Of a DNA stretch of 64,000 nucleotides, positions 1 through 9,900 are shown one piece after another; position 1 is the stretch's first letter; every line of letters begins with the position of its first letter. Source of the DNA: JASSUD01 sp031963415 (GTDB lineage Bacteria > Pseudomonadota > Gammaproteobacteria > Burkholderiales > Burkholderiaceae). The DNA is taken from positions 744,001 through 808,000 of the forward strand of contig JASSUI010000001.1 of the NCBI GenBank assembly GCA_031963415.1. Reading direction: 5' to 3'. Below the pieces are notes generated by a model. The model searched no databases. It saw only the letters and a list, made by a program, of their open reading frames with translations, and was not told where the DNA came from. The position numbers were made by a program, and so were the translations under genes.

Positions 1-4
1 ACGC

Positions 5-115
5 CTAGAATTTGTTTAAGTTTTTTCTGGTGCCTTTAGGGATATAGGCCTCACCGACACTAGTTGTAATGGCAGCAAAGGCACAAGGCCACCAGGAAAA
101 CCCTAAATAGATGCC
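5..115. repeat. Family-1 intergenic palindromic repeat, copy a
   Basis: Imperfect palindrome just downstream of panC. The left end reads TAGAATTTGTTTAAG followed by a T-rich run and CTGGTGCCTT. The right end carries the complement AAGGC...CACCAGGAAAACCCTAAA. Related copies lie near 4538, 29448 and, more degraded, near 33857, 37557 and 39227. It lies beyond the panC stop and could serve as its terminator, but the repeated sequence indicates a dispersed element. Confidence 0.6.
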
Positions 116-178
116 TACAAAGCGAACCTTTAATCTCGGTACAGCTCGCACTTGCCTCACAGATCGTAAAAACTTCGA

Positions 179-1009
179 CTAGATTTCTAGATTATCTATT
201 AAACGAGTTGTACCCAGCTTAGCCGCTGCTAATACCACCAACGGGGCTTCGCTAGAAGCGCTAGGAACGCTCAGCTCGGCACGCTGACGCAACGCGACAT
301 AATCAGGCTGCCAACCATACTGCTTAAGTAGGGCACAAGCCTCTTGCTCTAACGCGGCAAAGTCACGTCGACCTGCGACAATTTGCTCACGCAATTGGGT
401 CAGCGTAGCAAATAAACGCGCTGCTTCAGCACGCTCCGCCTCAGTGAGATAGTTATTACGCGAGGATAACGCAAGACCACTCACATCACGTTCTGTGTCA
501 GCAGCCAGAATTTTTATAGGCAACGCAAATTGTTCAACCATTCGACGGATGATCAACCATTGCTGATAATCTTTTTTGCCAAACACAGCCACATGTGGCT
601 GAACGCAGCAAAATAGTTTCATCACAATAGTACACACGCCTTCAAAGAAACCAGGCCGGTGTTCTCCTTCAAGAATATCGCCAAGCTCGGCTGGAGGATA
701 AACTCGGTAGCACTGAGGCTCAGGGTAAAGTTCTTCTTCGCTTGGCGCGAACAATATATCAACCTTTTCGCTCTCCAACGCTTCGATATCTTCCCCTAAC
801 GTTCGAGGATATTTCGCAAAATCTTCCTTTGGACCAAATTGCAGGCGATTAATAAAAATACTGGCAACAACTATCTCACTGTGCTGTCGTGCCAGACGCA
901 TCAACGATAAATGTCCTTGATGCAAATTGCCCATCGTAGGCACCAAAGCGATACGTTCATGCCCGCTTAATTCCGCGCGCAGTTCTTCAATAGAGTGAAT
1001 GACTTTCAT
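179..1009 (-). CDS. panC: Pantothenate synthetase (pantoate--beta-alanine ligase)
   Basis: Joins pantoate and beta-alanine using ATP in the last step of cytoplasmic pantothenate (coenzyme A precursor) synthesis. At 276 residues it is the usual family length. The nucleotidyl-transferase signature PTMGNLHQGH (residues 24-33, HxGH-type) is intact, as are GEHRPGFFEGV, the FGKKDYQQ loop and LSSRN near residue 180. The ATG at 1009 is the natural start. In Burkholderia panC follows scpA directly; here three small membrane-protein genes separate them. A palindromic repeat follows the stop. Identification is secure. Confidence 0.97.
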   Translation of the reverse strand: MKVIHSIEELRAELSGHERIALVPTMGNLHQGHLSLMRLARQHSEIVVASIFINRLQFGPKEDFAKYPRTLGEDIEALESEKVDILFAPSEEELYPEPQCYRVYPPAELGDILEGEHRPGFFEGVCTIVMKLFCCVQPHVAVFGKKDYQQWLIIRRMVEQFALPIKILAADTERDVSGLALSSRNNYLTEAERAEAARLFATLTQLREQIVAGRRDFAALEQEACALLKQYGWQPDYVALRQRAELSVPSASSEAPLVVLAAAKLGTTRLIDNLEI

Positions 1010-1165
1010 TTAGATAATATGCTTTAACTGCTAGCAGTTAGGGAGATGTTTAATCTCAGTGTGGGTCGAAGGAAGGAATTGTAAAAAGCGACAGAGAAAA
1101 AAGCAAAACGCCATCGTTTGCTTTAAAAACGCAGCGTTTGTATTACGTAGGATAACGATTAAAAG

Positions 1166-1268
1166 TAGAACTCACTCCATCAATGCCTAAAAGGCCGTGA
1201 TCGGCGCTCGGGCGGTGCTCGGCATCCCCCCGCTGGCGACCTTTTAGACATTCATAAAACGAGTTCTA
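1166..1268. repeat. Family-3 GC-rich palindromic repeat, short copy
   Basis: Begins TAGAACTC and ends GAGTTCTA. Inside are the complementary blocks CAATGCCTAAAAGGCC and CCTTTTAGACATTCAT around a GC-rich centre. The reverse complement of the copy at 28256 matches through TGATCGGCGCTCGGGCGG. This copy lacks about 45 central bases present there, so it looks like an internal deletion derivative. It overlaps the 3' end of the next gene by three bases. Confidence 0.65.
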
Positions 1269-1763
1269 AACTATCTGATGTCCAGTGTCATGATTATGCG
1301 CACGGTGAGAACCATACTCAGGAAAAGATTCAAATGAGGAGAGAGCAGGAGCCGATTCGTCAGCACCTCTAGCGTCATTAAATAAAGCAGGCCTTGCGCC
1401 ATGAACATGAATAGCGTAATAACCAATCGCCACTCCCACTATCAAAGCGATTGACGAATAGTTGACTACCTTCTTTAACCATTCTGCTTCTTCCCCAGTC
1501 ACTGTCTCGATAGCTGCCTTAACTATAGCAAGCGTAACAAGCGCAGCCGCTCCACCCAGTGCCAGATCCGAGAAACGGCAGTTTCGCAAACGCTCGCTAA
1601 TCGATGCGGCAATGCTGAGGCTATCATTTGTTGAGTGATTATCCTGGTCGATTGCTGCTTCATCGTCCGCGTGAAAAGCAGAGCTATCAGTAGAGCGACC
1701 CACAGAGCCATAAGATCCCAAACCGTTAGTAAAAATTGAAGAGATAGAAAAACTTTCTGCCAT
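1266..1763 (-). CDS. Two-helix membrane protein with His-containing tail (paralogue 1 of 3)
   Basis: 165 residues, no family recognised. A polar, Ser/Asp-rich N-terminal half (about residues 1-60) is followed by a predicted membrane segment (LALGGAAALVTLAIVKAA), a charged loop with EEAEWLKKVV, a second membrane segment (SIALIVGVAIGYYAIHV) and a polar tail ending in SHRAHNHDTGH. The ATG at 1763 is preceded by AGGGGAAG as ribosome-binding site. The two genes upstream (2039-2512 and 2770-3237) share this plan and part of the sequence, so the three are diverged tandem duplicates. They interrupt the usual scpA-panC neighbourhood, suggesting acquired DNA. Function unknown; a secreted or membrane-associated symbiosis factor is only a guess. 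Confidence 0.65.
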   Translation of the reverse strand: MAESFSISSIFTNGLGSYGSVGRSTDSSAFHADDEAAIDQDNHSTNDSLSIAASISERLRNCRFSDLALGGAAALVTLAIVKAAIETVTGEEAEWLKKVVNYSSIALIVGVAIGYYAIHVHGARPALFNDARGADESAPALSSFESFPEYGSHRAHNHDTGHQIV

Positions 1764-1842
1764 GGAACTTCCCCTATTTAATTCCTTGTTCTTTCATTTA
1801 GGTATGAGCTAAGCGGGAATATTATTCATCGCATGCACGTGC

Positions 1843-1882
1843 AGATTTGCGCATACTCCTCGCAAGGAATATGCGCAAATCT
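1843..1882. terminator. 13-bp perfect hairpin between membrane-protein genes
   Basis: AGATTTGCGCATA is repeated as its exact complement TATGCGCAAATCT across a 14-base loop. It lies between paralogues 1 and 2, downstream of the latter on the minus strand. No clear T-run follows on either strand, so it could be a terminator, an RNA-processing hairpin or an operator. Confidence 0.45.
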
Positions 1883-2038
1883 ACCTTTTCTATCTTAATC
1901 TTCTACTAGGAAATAGCTGCGAGCGAATACTTAAATAATAATGCAAGAATAACGATAGAGAGGGTAAAGGAGAAAAATACAAAAAACCAAGCAGAACACC
2001 ACCCTCAATCAGAGTGCAGCGCCTTAACTATTCGCAGA

Positions 2039-2512
2039 CTAGCTAAAGTCAACGTGGCCGCCACAGTGACCTCCACTATCGTAATGATGGTCATGAGAAG
2101 AATGGCTGGTATCGATGCCATCATAAGAATAGTCAGTATAAGAAGACGATCCTCCACGATAGCTGCCCGACCCCCTAGATGAGGTATTTGATGAGATGTA
2201 GAACACAAAAGCAAGCGCCACTACTAAGTATGTGTAAAGTGTATATGTAATCACTTTTTCTAACATTTCCGATTTTTCTTTAGTCTGTAATTTAACGACT
2301 AACTGAGCAATACTAACTCCAAAAAGAGTAGCGATTGTGGCTCCTGAATAAATGAAAAAACTGGCGGTCCAACATGCAGGGCCAAGTCGGCAATTATTGT
2401 TAGATGCAGGAGAGTGAGGAGGCTGCACGGTAGCGCTATAGCCATTTGACCATGGAGCATTAGCATTAACGCTGCCAGATGATGCAGGAATACGAATTGG
2501 TGTGCTTTCCAT
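2039..2512 (-). CDS. Two-helix membrane protein with Gly/Ser- and His-rich tail (paralogue 2 of 3)
   Basis: 157 residues, no recognised family. The N-terminal ~50 residues are polar. Two membrane segments follow (about ASFFIYSGATIATLFGVSIA and YTLYTYLVVALAFVFYIS), joined by a charged loop containing KEKSEMLEKVITY, which matches EEAEWLKKVVNY of paralogue 1 and EGPKSLEKGIDF of paralogue 3. The tail is a run of Gly, Ser and Tyr turning into a His cluster (SHDHHYDSGGHCGGH) that could bind metal. The start at 2512 has GGGAG eight bases upstream. The non-coding DNA between the copies is also similar (motifs TATCTTA and ACCAAGCA recur), so the duplicated unit includes flanks of roughly 740 bp. Confidence 0.6.
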   Translation of the reverse strand: MESTPIRIPASSGSVNANAPWSNGYSATVQPPHSPASNNNCRLGPACWTASFFIYSGATIATLFGVSIAQLVVKLQTKEKSEMLEKVITYTLYTYLVVALAFVFYISSNTSSRGSGSYRGGSSSYTDYSYDGIDTSHSSHDHHYDSGGHCGGHVDFS

Positions 2513-2769
2513 TAAATTTCTCCCTTTTTACGTGTCTGACCTTTCATTTAATGCAGGTTGTAATAGCTTTCTACATCGTCCAGTGGCCTACCGATAACGT
2601 GCGCAAGGCGCATTCCCTATCTTAGTCATTCACTAAAAAAATCTGCGGGCAAATACCCTAAATAAGGCAAAGCGTGCAATAGAAAAGAGGAATGGAAAAA
2701 GTATAAGAAACCAAGCAAAGTACCGCCCTTGATCTAGAAAGCGCGACACTTTAATTAATAGAAGGTTAC

Positions 2770-3237
2770 TTAAACAACCGCATAACCGCTGTCCGGATTA
2801 CTAGAAGAAAACTCACTGCTACTGCAGGCCCATAAATGATTATCAATAGTGGAAGTCGACCCTCTGCTATCACCAGAGCGATTACATGGGACAGTTACGA
2901 GAAGATAGAGCGCAGTAACAGTTAGCCCTAGTAAGCAAGCGACAGCGGAAAAATCGATCCCCTTTTCTAAAGATTTCGGTCCTTCTTCAGTCTTGCCCCT
3001 AGTGCTCGCATAGGTGATGTAAAGCGCAGTGAGGCACGTCACTGACACTATCGAAGCGGTGCGGAGATACCGGAGATTAAAACAATCATCGAGTAGTTGC
3101 GAATGAATAGACTCTCGATCAAGGTCAGACTCAGGGTCAGACTCAAGGTCAGACGTTAGATCAGCTGTACGTGGCGTAGCGCCATAATGACTAACTTGAG
3201 GAATATTAGCGTGACCAGAAGGTAAAACAGAGCGCAT
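2770..3237 (-). CDS. Two-helix membrane protein with acidic repeat (paralogue 3 of 3)
   Basis: 155 residues. I place the start at the ATG at 3237, not the in-frame GTG at 3270, because GGAGAAATTGG directly precedes this ATG and aligns with GGGAGAAATTTA before the paralogue at 2512. The N-terminal part has a small acidic repeat (DLESDPESDLDRES). Two hydrophobic segments follow (near TASIVSVTCLTALYITYAS and FSAVACLLGLTVTALYLLV), with the shared charged loop between them, and then a Ser-rich tail. Function unknown. Confidence 0.6.
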   Translation of the reverse strand: MRSVLPSGHANIPQVSHYGATPRTADLTSDLESDPESDLDRESIHSQLLDDCFNLRYLRTASIVSVTCLTALYITYASTRGKTEEGPKSLEKGIDFSAVACLLGLTVTALYLLVTVPCNRSGDSRGSTSTIDNHLWACSSSEFSSSNPDSGYAVV

Positions 3238-3303
3238 CCAATTTCTCCAATTTATTTTCTCATCTTTCACTTTATGAAGGTGGACGGGGCATTATCGATT
3301 ACG

Positions 3304-3495
3304 TTCTAAGAACCTGTTCATAATCTTTTAAAAAAGCGACTTAGAGGCTTGTATAAGCTCATGTTGGGGTTCCTTCGTCACCCCAACCTACGACTTTTCG
3401 GCAAATTTTGTAGGTTGGGGTGAGGTACGAACCCCAACGTGACGGCTAATAACCTCACAAAACACTCTTCTTTGAGATTATGAACAGGTTCTAAG
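3304..3495. repeat. Family-2 palindromic repeat, copy a
   Basis: About 190 bp. Both ends read CTAAG outside the complementary arms AACCTGTTCATAATCT and AGATTATGAACAGGTT. An inner pair of complementary blocks (GGGGTT...CACCCCAACCTAC and GTAGGTTGGGGTGA) would form a second hairpin. The copy at 26302-26490 is nearly identical. It sits between the three membrane-protein genes and scpA. The repeated CTAAG could be a target-site duplication of a MITE-like element. Confidence 0.75.
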
Positions 3496-3612
3496 ATTGG
3501 CTTTTATTTCTTCGATTGAGCAACCAACAATATACATAAGCCTGTTACTGCTATCTTAATCATCCGCGAGGGGAAATCTGCAGGCGAACACCTGAAATCA
3601 TGCAAGCCTTAT

Positions 3613-4467
3613 TTATACTGGCACATAAGCCAGGCGCACATAGATCGGTGCAAATGGTTCAGCTTGTGTAATCTCAACAAGTGCTTCACGTGATAATTCA
3701 AGCAGCGCAATAAAATTCACGACGATAACCGTCACACTGTCTGAGCTTTTGCATAGCTCAGTAAACTCAATAAAACGCACACTTTGCAGTTTGCGCAAAA
3801 TCATACTCATATGTTCACGCACAGAAAGCGTGGCTCGAGCGATTTTATGATGCTGCGTCAGGCGCGCGCGTTTGAATAACCCAGCCCATGCTTCATACAG
3901 CTCTATTGCCTTTACTTCGGGTTGCTGCATCATCACGCTTTGCTCGGTATAGACATTGGCGGGTAAAAAATCGCGGTCTCGTCGAGGGAGTTGATTCAGC
4001 TCCCAAGCAGCTAGTTTTATACGTTCATATTCCAGCAACCGGCGCACAAGTTCGGCACGTGGATCTTCATCTTCTTCATCCTCATCGACCTTCTTTACAG
4101 GCAATAACATGCGCGATTTAATTTCGATCAACAGCGCTGCCATCAGCAGATATTCAGCGGCCAGCTCAAGATTGCGCGTGCGAATTTGCTCGACATAATT
4201 CAGATACTGCTGGGTGACCTCCGCCATAGGAATATCCAGCACATTGAAATTTTGCTTACGAATGAGATACAGCAATAGATCAAGCGGCCCTTCAAAGGTT
4301 TCAAGAAAAACCTCAAGTGCACCGGGTGGAATATAAAGATCATGAGGCAGTTTCAGCACTGGCTCGCCATATAAGCGTGCCAATGCATTGCCAGTAGAGG
4401 TAGAGGGGGACTGGGTCGAAGGAGAGACTTCGACAGGTTGAGAAGGGGTGGAACCCTCAACGATCAT
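3613..4467 (-). CDS. scpA: Segregation and condensation protein A (kleisin)
   Basis: Kleisin subunit that bridges Smc heads and binds ScpB in the chromosome-condensing SMC complex. At 284 residues, it has a Ser/Pro/Thr-rich N-terminal extension of about 30 residues, then the ScpA core starting near FLETFEGPLDLLLYLIRKQ. An acidic linker (DEDEEDEDPR) follows, and the C-terminal winged-helix part includes FTELCKSSDSVTVIVVNFIA. It is probably co-transcribed with the DUF3460 gene upstream, although a repeat element now lies between them. Secure. Confidence 0.95.
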   Translation of the reverse strand: MIVEGSTPSQPVEVSPSTQSPSTSTGNALARLYGEPVLKLPHDLYIPPGALEVFLETFEGPLDLLLYLIRKQNFNVLDIPMAEVTQQYLNYVEQIRTRNLELAAEYLLMAALLIEIKSRMLLPVKKVDEDEEDEDPRAELVRRLLEYERIKLAAWELNQLPRRDRDFLPANVYTEQSVMMQQPEVKAIELYEAWAGLFKRARLTQHHKIARATLSVREHMSMILRKLQSVRFIEFTELCKSSDSVTVIVVNFIALLELSREALVEITQAEPFAPIYVRLAYVPV

Positions 4468-4537
4468 TGCTATACTCCGCTTCTTGCCGCCAGCACGGCG
4501 AGAAGGTGCAGGATATTGTGGAGAGCCTAAACATTAC

Positions 4538-4644
4538 TTAGAACTTGCTTAAGGTTTTCCGCGTGGCCTTGCGCCTTTGTTGCTAATACCACTAGTACGG
4601 CAAGGCGCTGCAAAGGCAGCGCGGAAAACCTAAACACATTCTAA
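4538..4644. repeat. Family-1 palindromic repeat, copy b
   Basis: Arms TTAGAACTTGCTTAAGGTTT and GGAAAACCTAAACACATTCT are imperfect complements, with inner complementary blocks around GCGTGGCC...CGCGG. It fills the gap between scpA and the DUF3460 gene and touches the stop codon of the latter. Confidence 0.65.
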
Positions 4645-4841
4645 AAGTTTTGATAGTAAACATAGGGGGGCTGCTTAACACGCGACTGCTGCGCGCGTTT
4701 ACGTTCTTCTAAATCGATCGGCTCTTTATCCCATAACCGTGCACGACCGAAGCGCTGCTTCTCTTCGAGAGAGGGGTTATGTTGTTTGAACTGGTTGAGA
4801 AAGTCGGTCAATTCCGATTTGTATTCTGAAGTGGCGGCCAT
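4641..4841 (-). CDS. DUF3460 family protein
   Basis: 66-residue protein of a small beta-proteobacterial family of unknown role that sits beside scpA and panC in Burkholderia. It starts MAATSEYKSELTDFL and contains the conserved-looking stretch FKQHNPSLEEKQRFGRARLW. It is very polar, with no membrane segment. Assignment rests on sequence memory and gene context. Confidence 0.85.
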   Translation of the reverse strand: MAATSEYKSELTDFLNQFKQHNPSLEEKQRFGRARLWDKEPIDLEERKRAQQSRVKQPPYVYYQNF

Positions 4842-5043
4842 ATCAAAACTTTTGAAAGCGTTTAGGACGTCTGAATTCTACTGCATTTATAGTATGAATT
4901 TATATTGGCCCATTTCGTGCAAGATGCAAACCCATCCTAGAAAAATTCTTTCAGCATCTTTTGAAGATACCTGCTCATCATCTTTAAAAAAATCAGCAGG
5001 CTCTAACAAGATGTACTTTTGAAGCGAATATTGGAGAATTTAC

Positions 5044-6834
5044 TTGGCAAGCACTCTATTTAAACGAAGCGAAAAGAAAATAAGCTTAAAAAGCAGGCTA
5101 TGTAAAAATTCGTTAGCCTGCTGCTCTCTAGCGCTCGCTTTGCTTGCCACGCCTGCTGCGGCTCAATATGATGTGGCAATTAAAGCACCGCGCCCAGTGA
5201 AAAAGCTGCTTAAAGAACATCTCGATATCGCCCGTTTTGCAAAGCGCGACGATATTTCTGATGAGCAGTTTGATTTTCTAGTGGTAGCTACACCGCAGCA
5301 GGTGCGCGAGCTAGTCGAGACCGAAGGCTATTTTTCACCGGTGATCAAAACCGATGTTTCAACTAAAGGAAGCGGCCGTAAAAAGGTTACCGTAACAGTT
5401 GACCCTGGCCTGCCCACTAAAATCTCTTCTGTCCAATTGCGTTTTATCGGCCCAATGCTGAGCGAAGCGCCAGCGCAAAAGCAAGCGGTGCAACAGGCCT
5501 GGCCCCTGCCTAAAGGCGAGCAATTCAGCCAAAAGAGTTGGGATAACGCCAAAAATACGGCGCTAAAAGCCTTGCAAGCCAAACGCTACCTCGCAGCCAA
5601 AATCACCTCTTCACAAGCACGGATTGACGTGCGCCATCGCCAAGCTGATTTATCAGTGGAATTCGATAGTGGACCCACCTTCAAGCTTGGGCCAGTGACG
5701 GTCAATCGTTTAAAACGCTATCCCGAAAAGATTATTCACAACGTCAATCCTCTGCAGGTTGGCGAAATTTATAGCCTAGAGCGTGTGCTTGAACTGCAAC
5801 AACAAATTCAAAACACCCCCTATTTTTCAAGCGTGGCAGTTGAAGTCCCGCCGAATACTGAAAAACCAGAACAGGTGCCTGTTAAGGTTAAAGTCAGTGA
5901 ATACCCATACCACTCAGTACGCAGCGGGATTGGCTACACAACAGATGCAGGTGCCAAAGTACAAGGGCAATATTCGTATAACAATATGTTTAATCGCGCT
6001 TGGGTGCTAGAAACACAAGCCCTGTTAGAACAACGCGAGCGCAAGGGTATGCTGCAACTTTCCACACCACCTGATAGCAAAGGATATAAAAACTCGTTCC
6101 TCATCTCGCACGAACGTAAAAATGTGCAAGCGACCGATCTTTATAGTTTGCGCGTCGGGGCCATGCGTACGCATACCAGCCAGCATTTCGACCAGACCTA
6201 TTCAGCACTCTTATATCAAGATCGACTAGAGCAAAGTAATGGTTCATCCGTCTTGAGTCGCGCGTTAGTGCCTAGCTTAACTTTAGTGTGGCGCGCAATT
6301 GATGACCCCACTTTTCCACGGCACGGTCATATTCTTTCAATCTCTCCAGCCTTTGCTGTCAAAGGTGTGTTAACTGATCAATCGTTCGGGCGAATGTATT
6401 TATCTGGACGGCAATATTTCTCGTTAGGCAAAAACGATCTTGTATTTTTGCGACTAGAAGCAGGCGGCGTATTGACTGATGGCTCGGCTGATAATGTACC
6501 CGCCTCGCTCAGATTTCGCGCAGGCGGCAGCAATTCGATACGCGGCTATACCTATGAAAGTATTGGACGCCGCTTAGGCAATTCCATCCTACCTACTAAA
6601 TATTTATTGACGACTAGCGCTGAATATCAACATTGGTTGAACCGCGATTGGGGCGTAGCAATTTTCTACGATGTGGGTACAGCAACTGACAATTGGACAC
6701 AAAAAGTAATGTATCAAGGATATGGCATAGGCGCGCGCTGGCGCAGCCCAGTTGGCCCGATCAATCTAGACCTTGCCTATGGCGTGCGCAGACGTGCATT
6801 TCAACCTTATTTGACGTTGGGAATCGCGTTCTAA
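5044..6834 (+). CDS. tamA: Translocation and assembly module outer-membrane subunit TamA (Omp85 family)
   Basis: Outer-membrane Omp85 protein that works with TamB in moving proteins or lipids to the outer membrane. 596 residues. The TTG start at 5044 follows TGGAG with good spacing. The signal peptide ends LALALLATPAAA (residue 40). POTRA repeats fill about residues 45-300 and a C-terminal beta-barrel follows. The barrel holds the Omp85 loop motif GGSNSIRGY near residue 500, and the protein ends in an aromatic strand (LTLGIAF). tamB starts 86 bp downstream, which fits an operon. Secure. Confidence 0.95.
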   Translation: MASTLFKRSEKKISLKSRLCKNSLACCSLALALLATPAAAQYDVAIKAPRPVKKLLKEHLDIARFAKRDDISDEQFDFLVVATPQQVRELVETEGYFSPVIKTDVSTKGSGRKKVTVTVDPGLPTKISSVQLRFIGPMLSEAPAQKQAVQQAWPLPKGEQFSQKSWDNAKNTALKALQAKRYLAAKITSSQARIDVRHRQADLSVEFDSGPTFKLGPVTVNRLKRYPEKIIHNVNPLQVGEIYSLERVLELQQQIQNTPYFSSVAVEVPPNTEKPEQVPVKVKVSEYPYHSVRSGIGYTTDAGAKVQGQYSYNNMFNRAWVLETQALLEQRERKGMLQLSTPPDSKGYKNSFLISHERKNVQATDLYSLRVGAMRTHTSQHFDQTYSALLYQDRLEQSNGSSVLSRALVPSLTLVWRAIDDPTFPRHGHILSISPAFAVKGVLTDQSFGRMYLSGRQYFSLGKNDLVFLRLEAGGVLTDGSADNVPASLRFRAGGSNSIRGYTYESIGRRLGNSILPTKYLLTTSAEYQHWLNRDWGVAIFYDVGTATDNWTQKVMYQGYGIGARWRSPVGPINLDLAYGVRRRAFQPYLTLGIAF

Positions 6835-6919
6835 ATGCATTGATAAAGGCTTGCATGCCTCGCCCTCTTTGTATTTGAATTGTTTAACCTATTTTGGCCG
6901 TTTCACCACGCTTAAAAAA

Positions 6920-9900
6920 ATGACCCCTAACAATTCCTCTGACTCAAGCACCACCGCCCCTTCAGAGGCGCCATCACAACAGAGCCCAAGCAAGCTACCC
7001 ACTAGCAGATGGCGACGCGCGCTAATGGTGACGGGAATTACATTGCTCACTTTGTTGATGCTGCTAATCGGAACATTTTTTTATGCACTTAACACTGAGC
7101 AAGGCACGCGCTTTGCCTGGCGTGCTGCACTGACTTTATCAGGTGGGCATCTCAGCGGCACTCTTGAAGGCGGTAAGCTTAAAACGGGACTGCAGCTACG
7201 TGACGTGAAATGGCAAACCAAAAAAAACGAAATTCTTATCGACAACTTGCAAGGCCAATGGGCGCTGTCACCTAAACCTTGGCGCCTAGTCGTTAATTTT
7301 CTTCATGCAGGTGTCGTTGATCTACGCTTTGCCTCGGCCAAAAAATCAACCAAAGCAACGCCGCCAGATAGCTTGACCCTACCCATTGGTTTGGAAATAC
7401 GCGATATACAAATCAAACAGATACGCTCACATGCCGGCGCTGCCGTCACTGAATTTAATCAACTCGCGTTGCAAGCGCAGAGTGACGGGCGCCAGCATGA
7501 AATTAATTTAAAAAGCCTAGAAACGCCTATTGGAAAGACTCACGCTTGGCTCAAACTTGATGGCGTACGCCCCTTCCCGTTGACCGGCCGAATCGGCTTA
7601 AATGCACAAGCTGAAGGAGAAGAAGCTTTTTTAGATACGCACTTATCAGGTTCTCTCTCTTCGCTCATCGCTGATCTTACGGCGAGTGGGGAAAAACTCA
7701 CTGGGTATGGGCATATTGAAGCCTTACCCTTTTCTGCGATTCCATTAAAAATTGCCACGTTAAAAATTGAACATTTCAACCCGCGCACTTTTGCTGCGAC
7801 TGCTCCACTGGCTGACTTATCGTTGCAAGCACATCTGCAACCCGTGCCAAAGCAGGCGTCAAAGCACGCACAAGGGGCAAACAGCTCAGATCAAACCGAT
7901 GAATTGATTGTAGCAGGACCGCTCACTATCATTAATCGGAGACCAGGGACGCTTGATGCTCAGCGCATACCCTTACTAAACGCGCATGCGAACATCCGTT
8001 TAAGCGAGCACAAACAAAGCTTTGACGAACTTCGGATAAGATTTCTGCAGAACATAGCTTTAACAGGAAGCGGTAGCATTACCAACGGCCACGGCCAGAT
8101 CAATTTGCACACTGACAAACTCAATCTCAGCGCCTTCAACAAAAACTTACGCCAAACTCAGTTAAGCGGCCCCGTCACCATCTCACTCGCCCATAAATTG
8201 CAACAGGTGGAGCTTAAACTCAACGATCCGCAGTTAGCACTGAGCACCCAAACTACAGTCAGTGCTGAGGCTGGGCAAACCACCATTAACAGTACCGTGC
8301 GAGTAAATACAGGGCAGGCGAAGCTAGCTGGCACCTTAAAAAAAAATAAGGCGGAGAACTATAAGTTTGAAATGGCGTTAGAACGCTTTACCCCATTGTC
8401 ATTTCTCGACCCATCATTATTAAAACAGATGACACGTCCTCATCGAGGACAATGGCTACCCTCAGCCAAACTCTCCGGCACATTTACCGCAGAAGGCAAA
8501 CTTACCCAACCCTCGGTAAAAGCGACTTACACATTGCATGACAGTGAATATGGTGGTCTTCCTTTAACTGGCGACGGCACGCTGCAGTTCACTAAGAAAC
8601 GCTTATTGCCAAGTGACGCACAACTATCCATTGCCGGTAATCAAATTGATGTACACGGTAGCTTCGGCAGCGCCGAAGATAGATTAATTTTTAAAATCGA
8701 TGCACCGCAGCTTGCGCGACTTGGATTTAATCTCGCAGGCTCGCTACAAGCAGATGGCGACATCAGCGGTACGCTTATCCACCCGCATGTTAGTGCTAAC
8801 TATCAGGCGCGCTCGCTTGCTTTTGGCCAACATCATTTAGCGAGCGCGCGAGGAAAAGCCGAATTAAGCGATGGAGTTAACGGCGCATTAAATTTAACGA
8901 TGCATGCAAATGGTCTAACCACCTCGAGTATTTCTTTAGCAGAACTTAATCTGAATTTGACGGGAACACGCGCGAAACACGCTTTGAGCGCAAATGCGAC
9001 AGGTCAAATACACAAGCTGCCACTTGCGCTGACGATGGCTGCACACGGCAGCTTAACTGATGAAGGCGAGCAAACTCGTTGGGCCGGCTTATTGACCCAG
9101 CTTACTAACCGTGGCACGCCGGCGATACAACTCAACGCACCCGTTGCCGTTAGCGTTGCGCCGCAGCAATTAACAATAGACATAGCCCGTTTAAATATCG
9201 AAAAAGCGGCACTCAACTTACGTAAATTGGCCTACGACCATGGACATATCCAATCGAGCGGCAAGTTAACCGGTGTCGATCTCAACCAGCTTTTGCAAAT
9301 TAGCCCACTCTCTGCCGAACTCACCGCGCTCAAAACTGATTTGGTATTCGATAGTGACTGGGACTTTGTAATTAATCAGAACGCATCTGGCTATCTACGG
9401 TTTAAACGTCGCGTTGGCGATATTACATTCAGCAAAACTCGAGGTGCGCCGCTCGCCCTTGGCATCACTCAACTCGATACTCGTGTCGATTTTGCAAATG
9501 ATCAGCGAGCCCATTTAACAGCACGTGCTAACGCAGCACGATTAGGTATTTTCGAAGCCGCACTGCAGCTGCCCCTCACCTTTACCGAAGGTCAGCTCAA
9601 CTTAACCGATACGCTAGGAGAACATAAGCCGATATCCGGCACCGTTATCGCAACCGTTCCTTCTTTAAAAAACACAGGTAGCTTATTAGGTCCACAATTT
9701 ATTTTAGAAGGGAAAGCCGGACTCAATCTCAGCGTAGCTGGGCAAGTTAGTCGGCCAATTCTTTCTGGCATGTTAACGGGCGATAATTTAGCGCTGTCCT
9801 TGCTAAACGAAGGCGTTACGCTCAAAGAAGGTGTAGTGCGCATCGCTTTGTCCGACAATACCATCACTTTTAAACAAGTCGAGTTCCACGGCGCGAGCGG

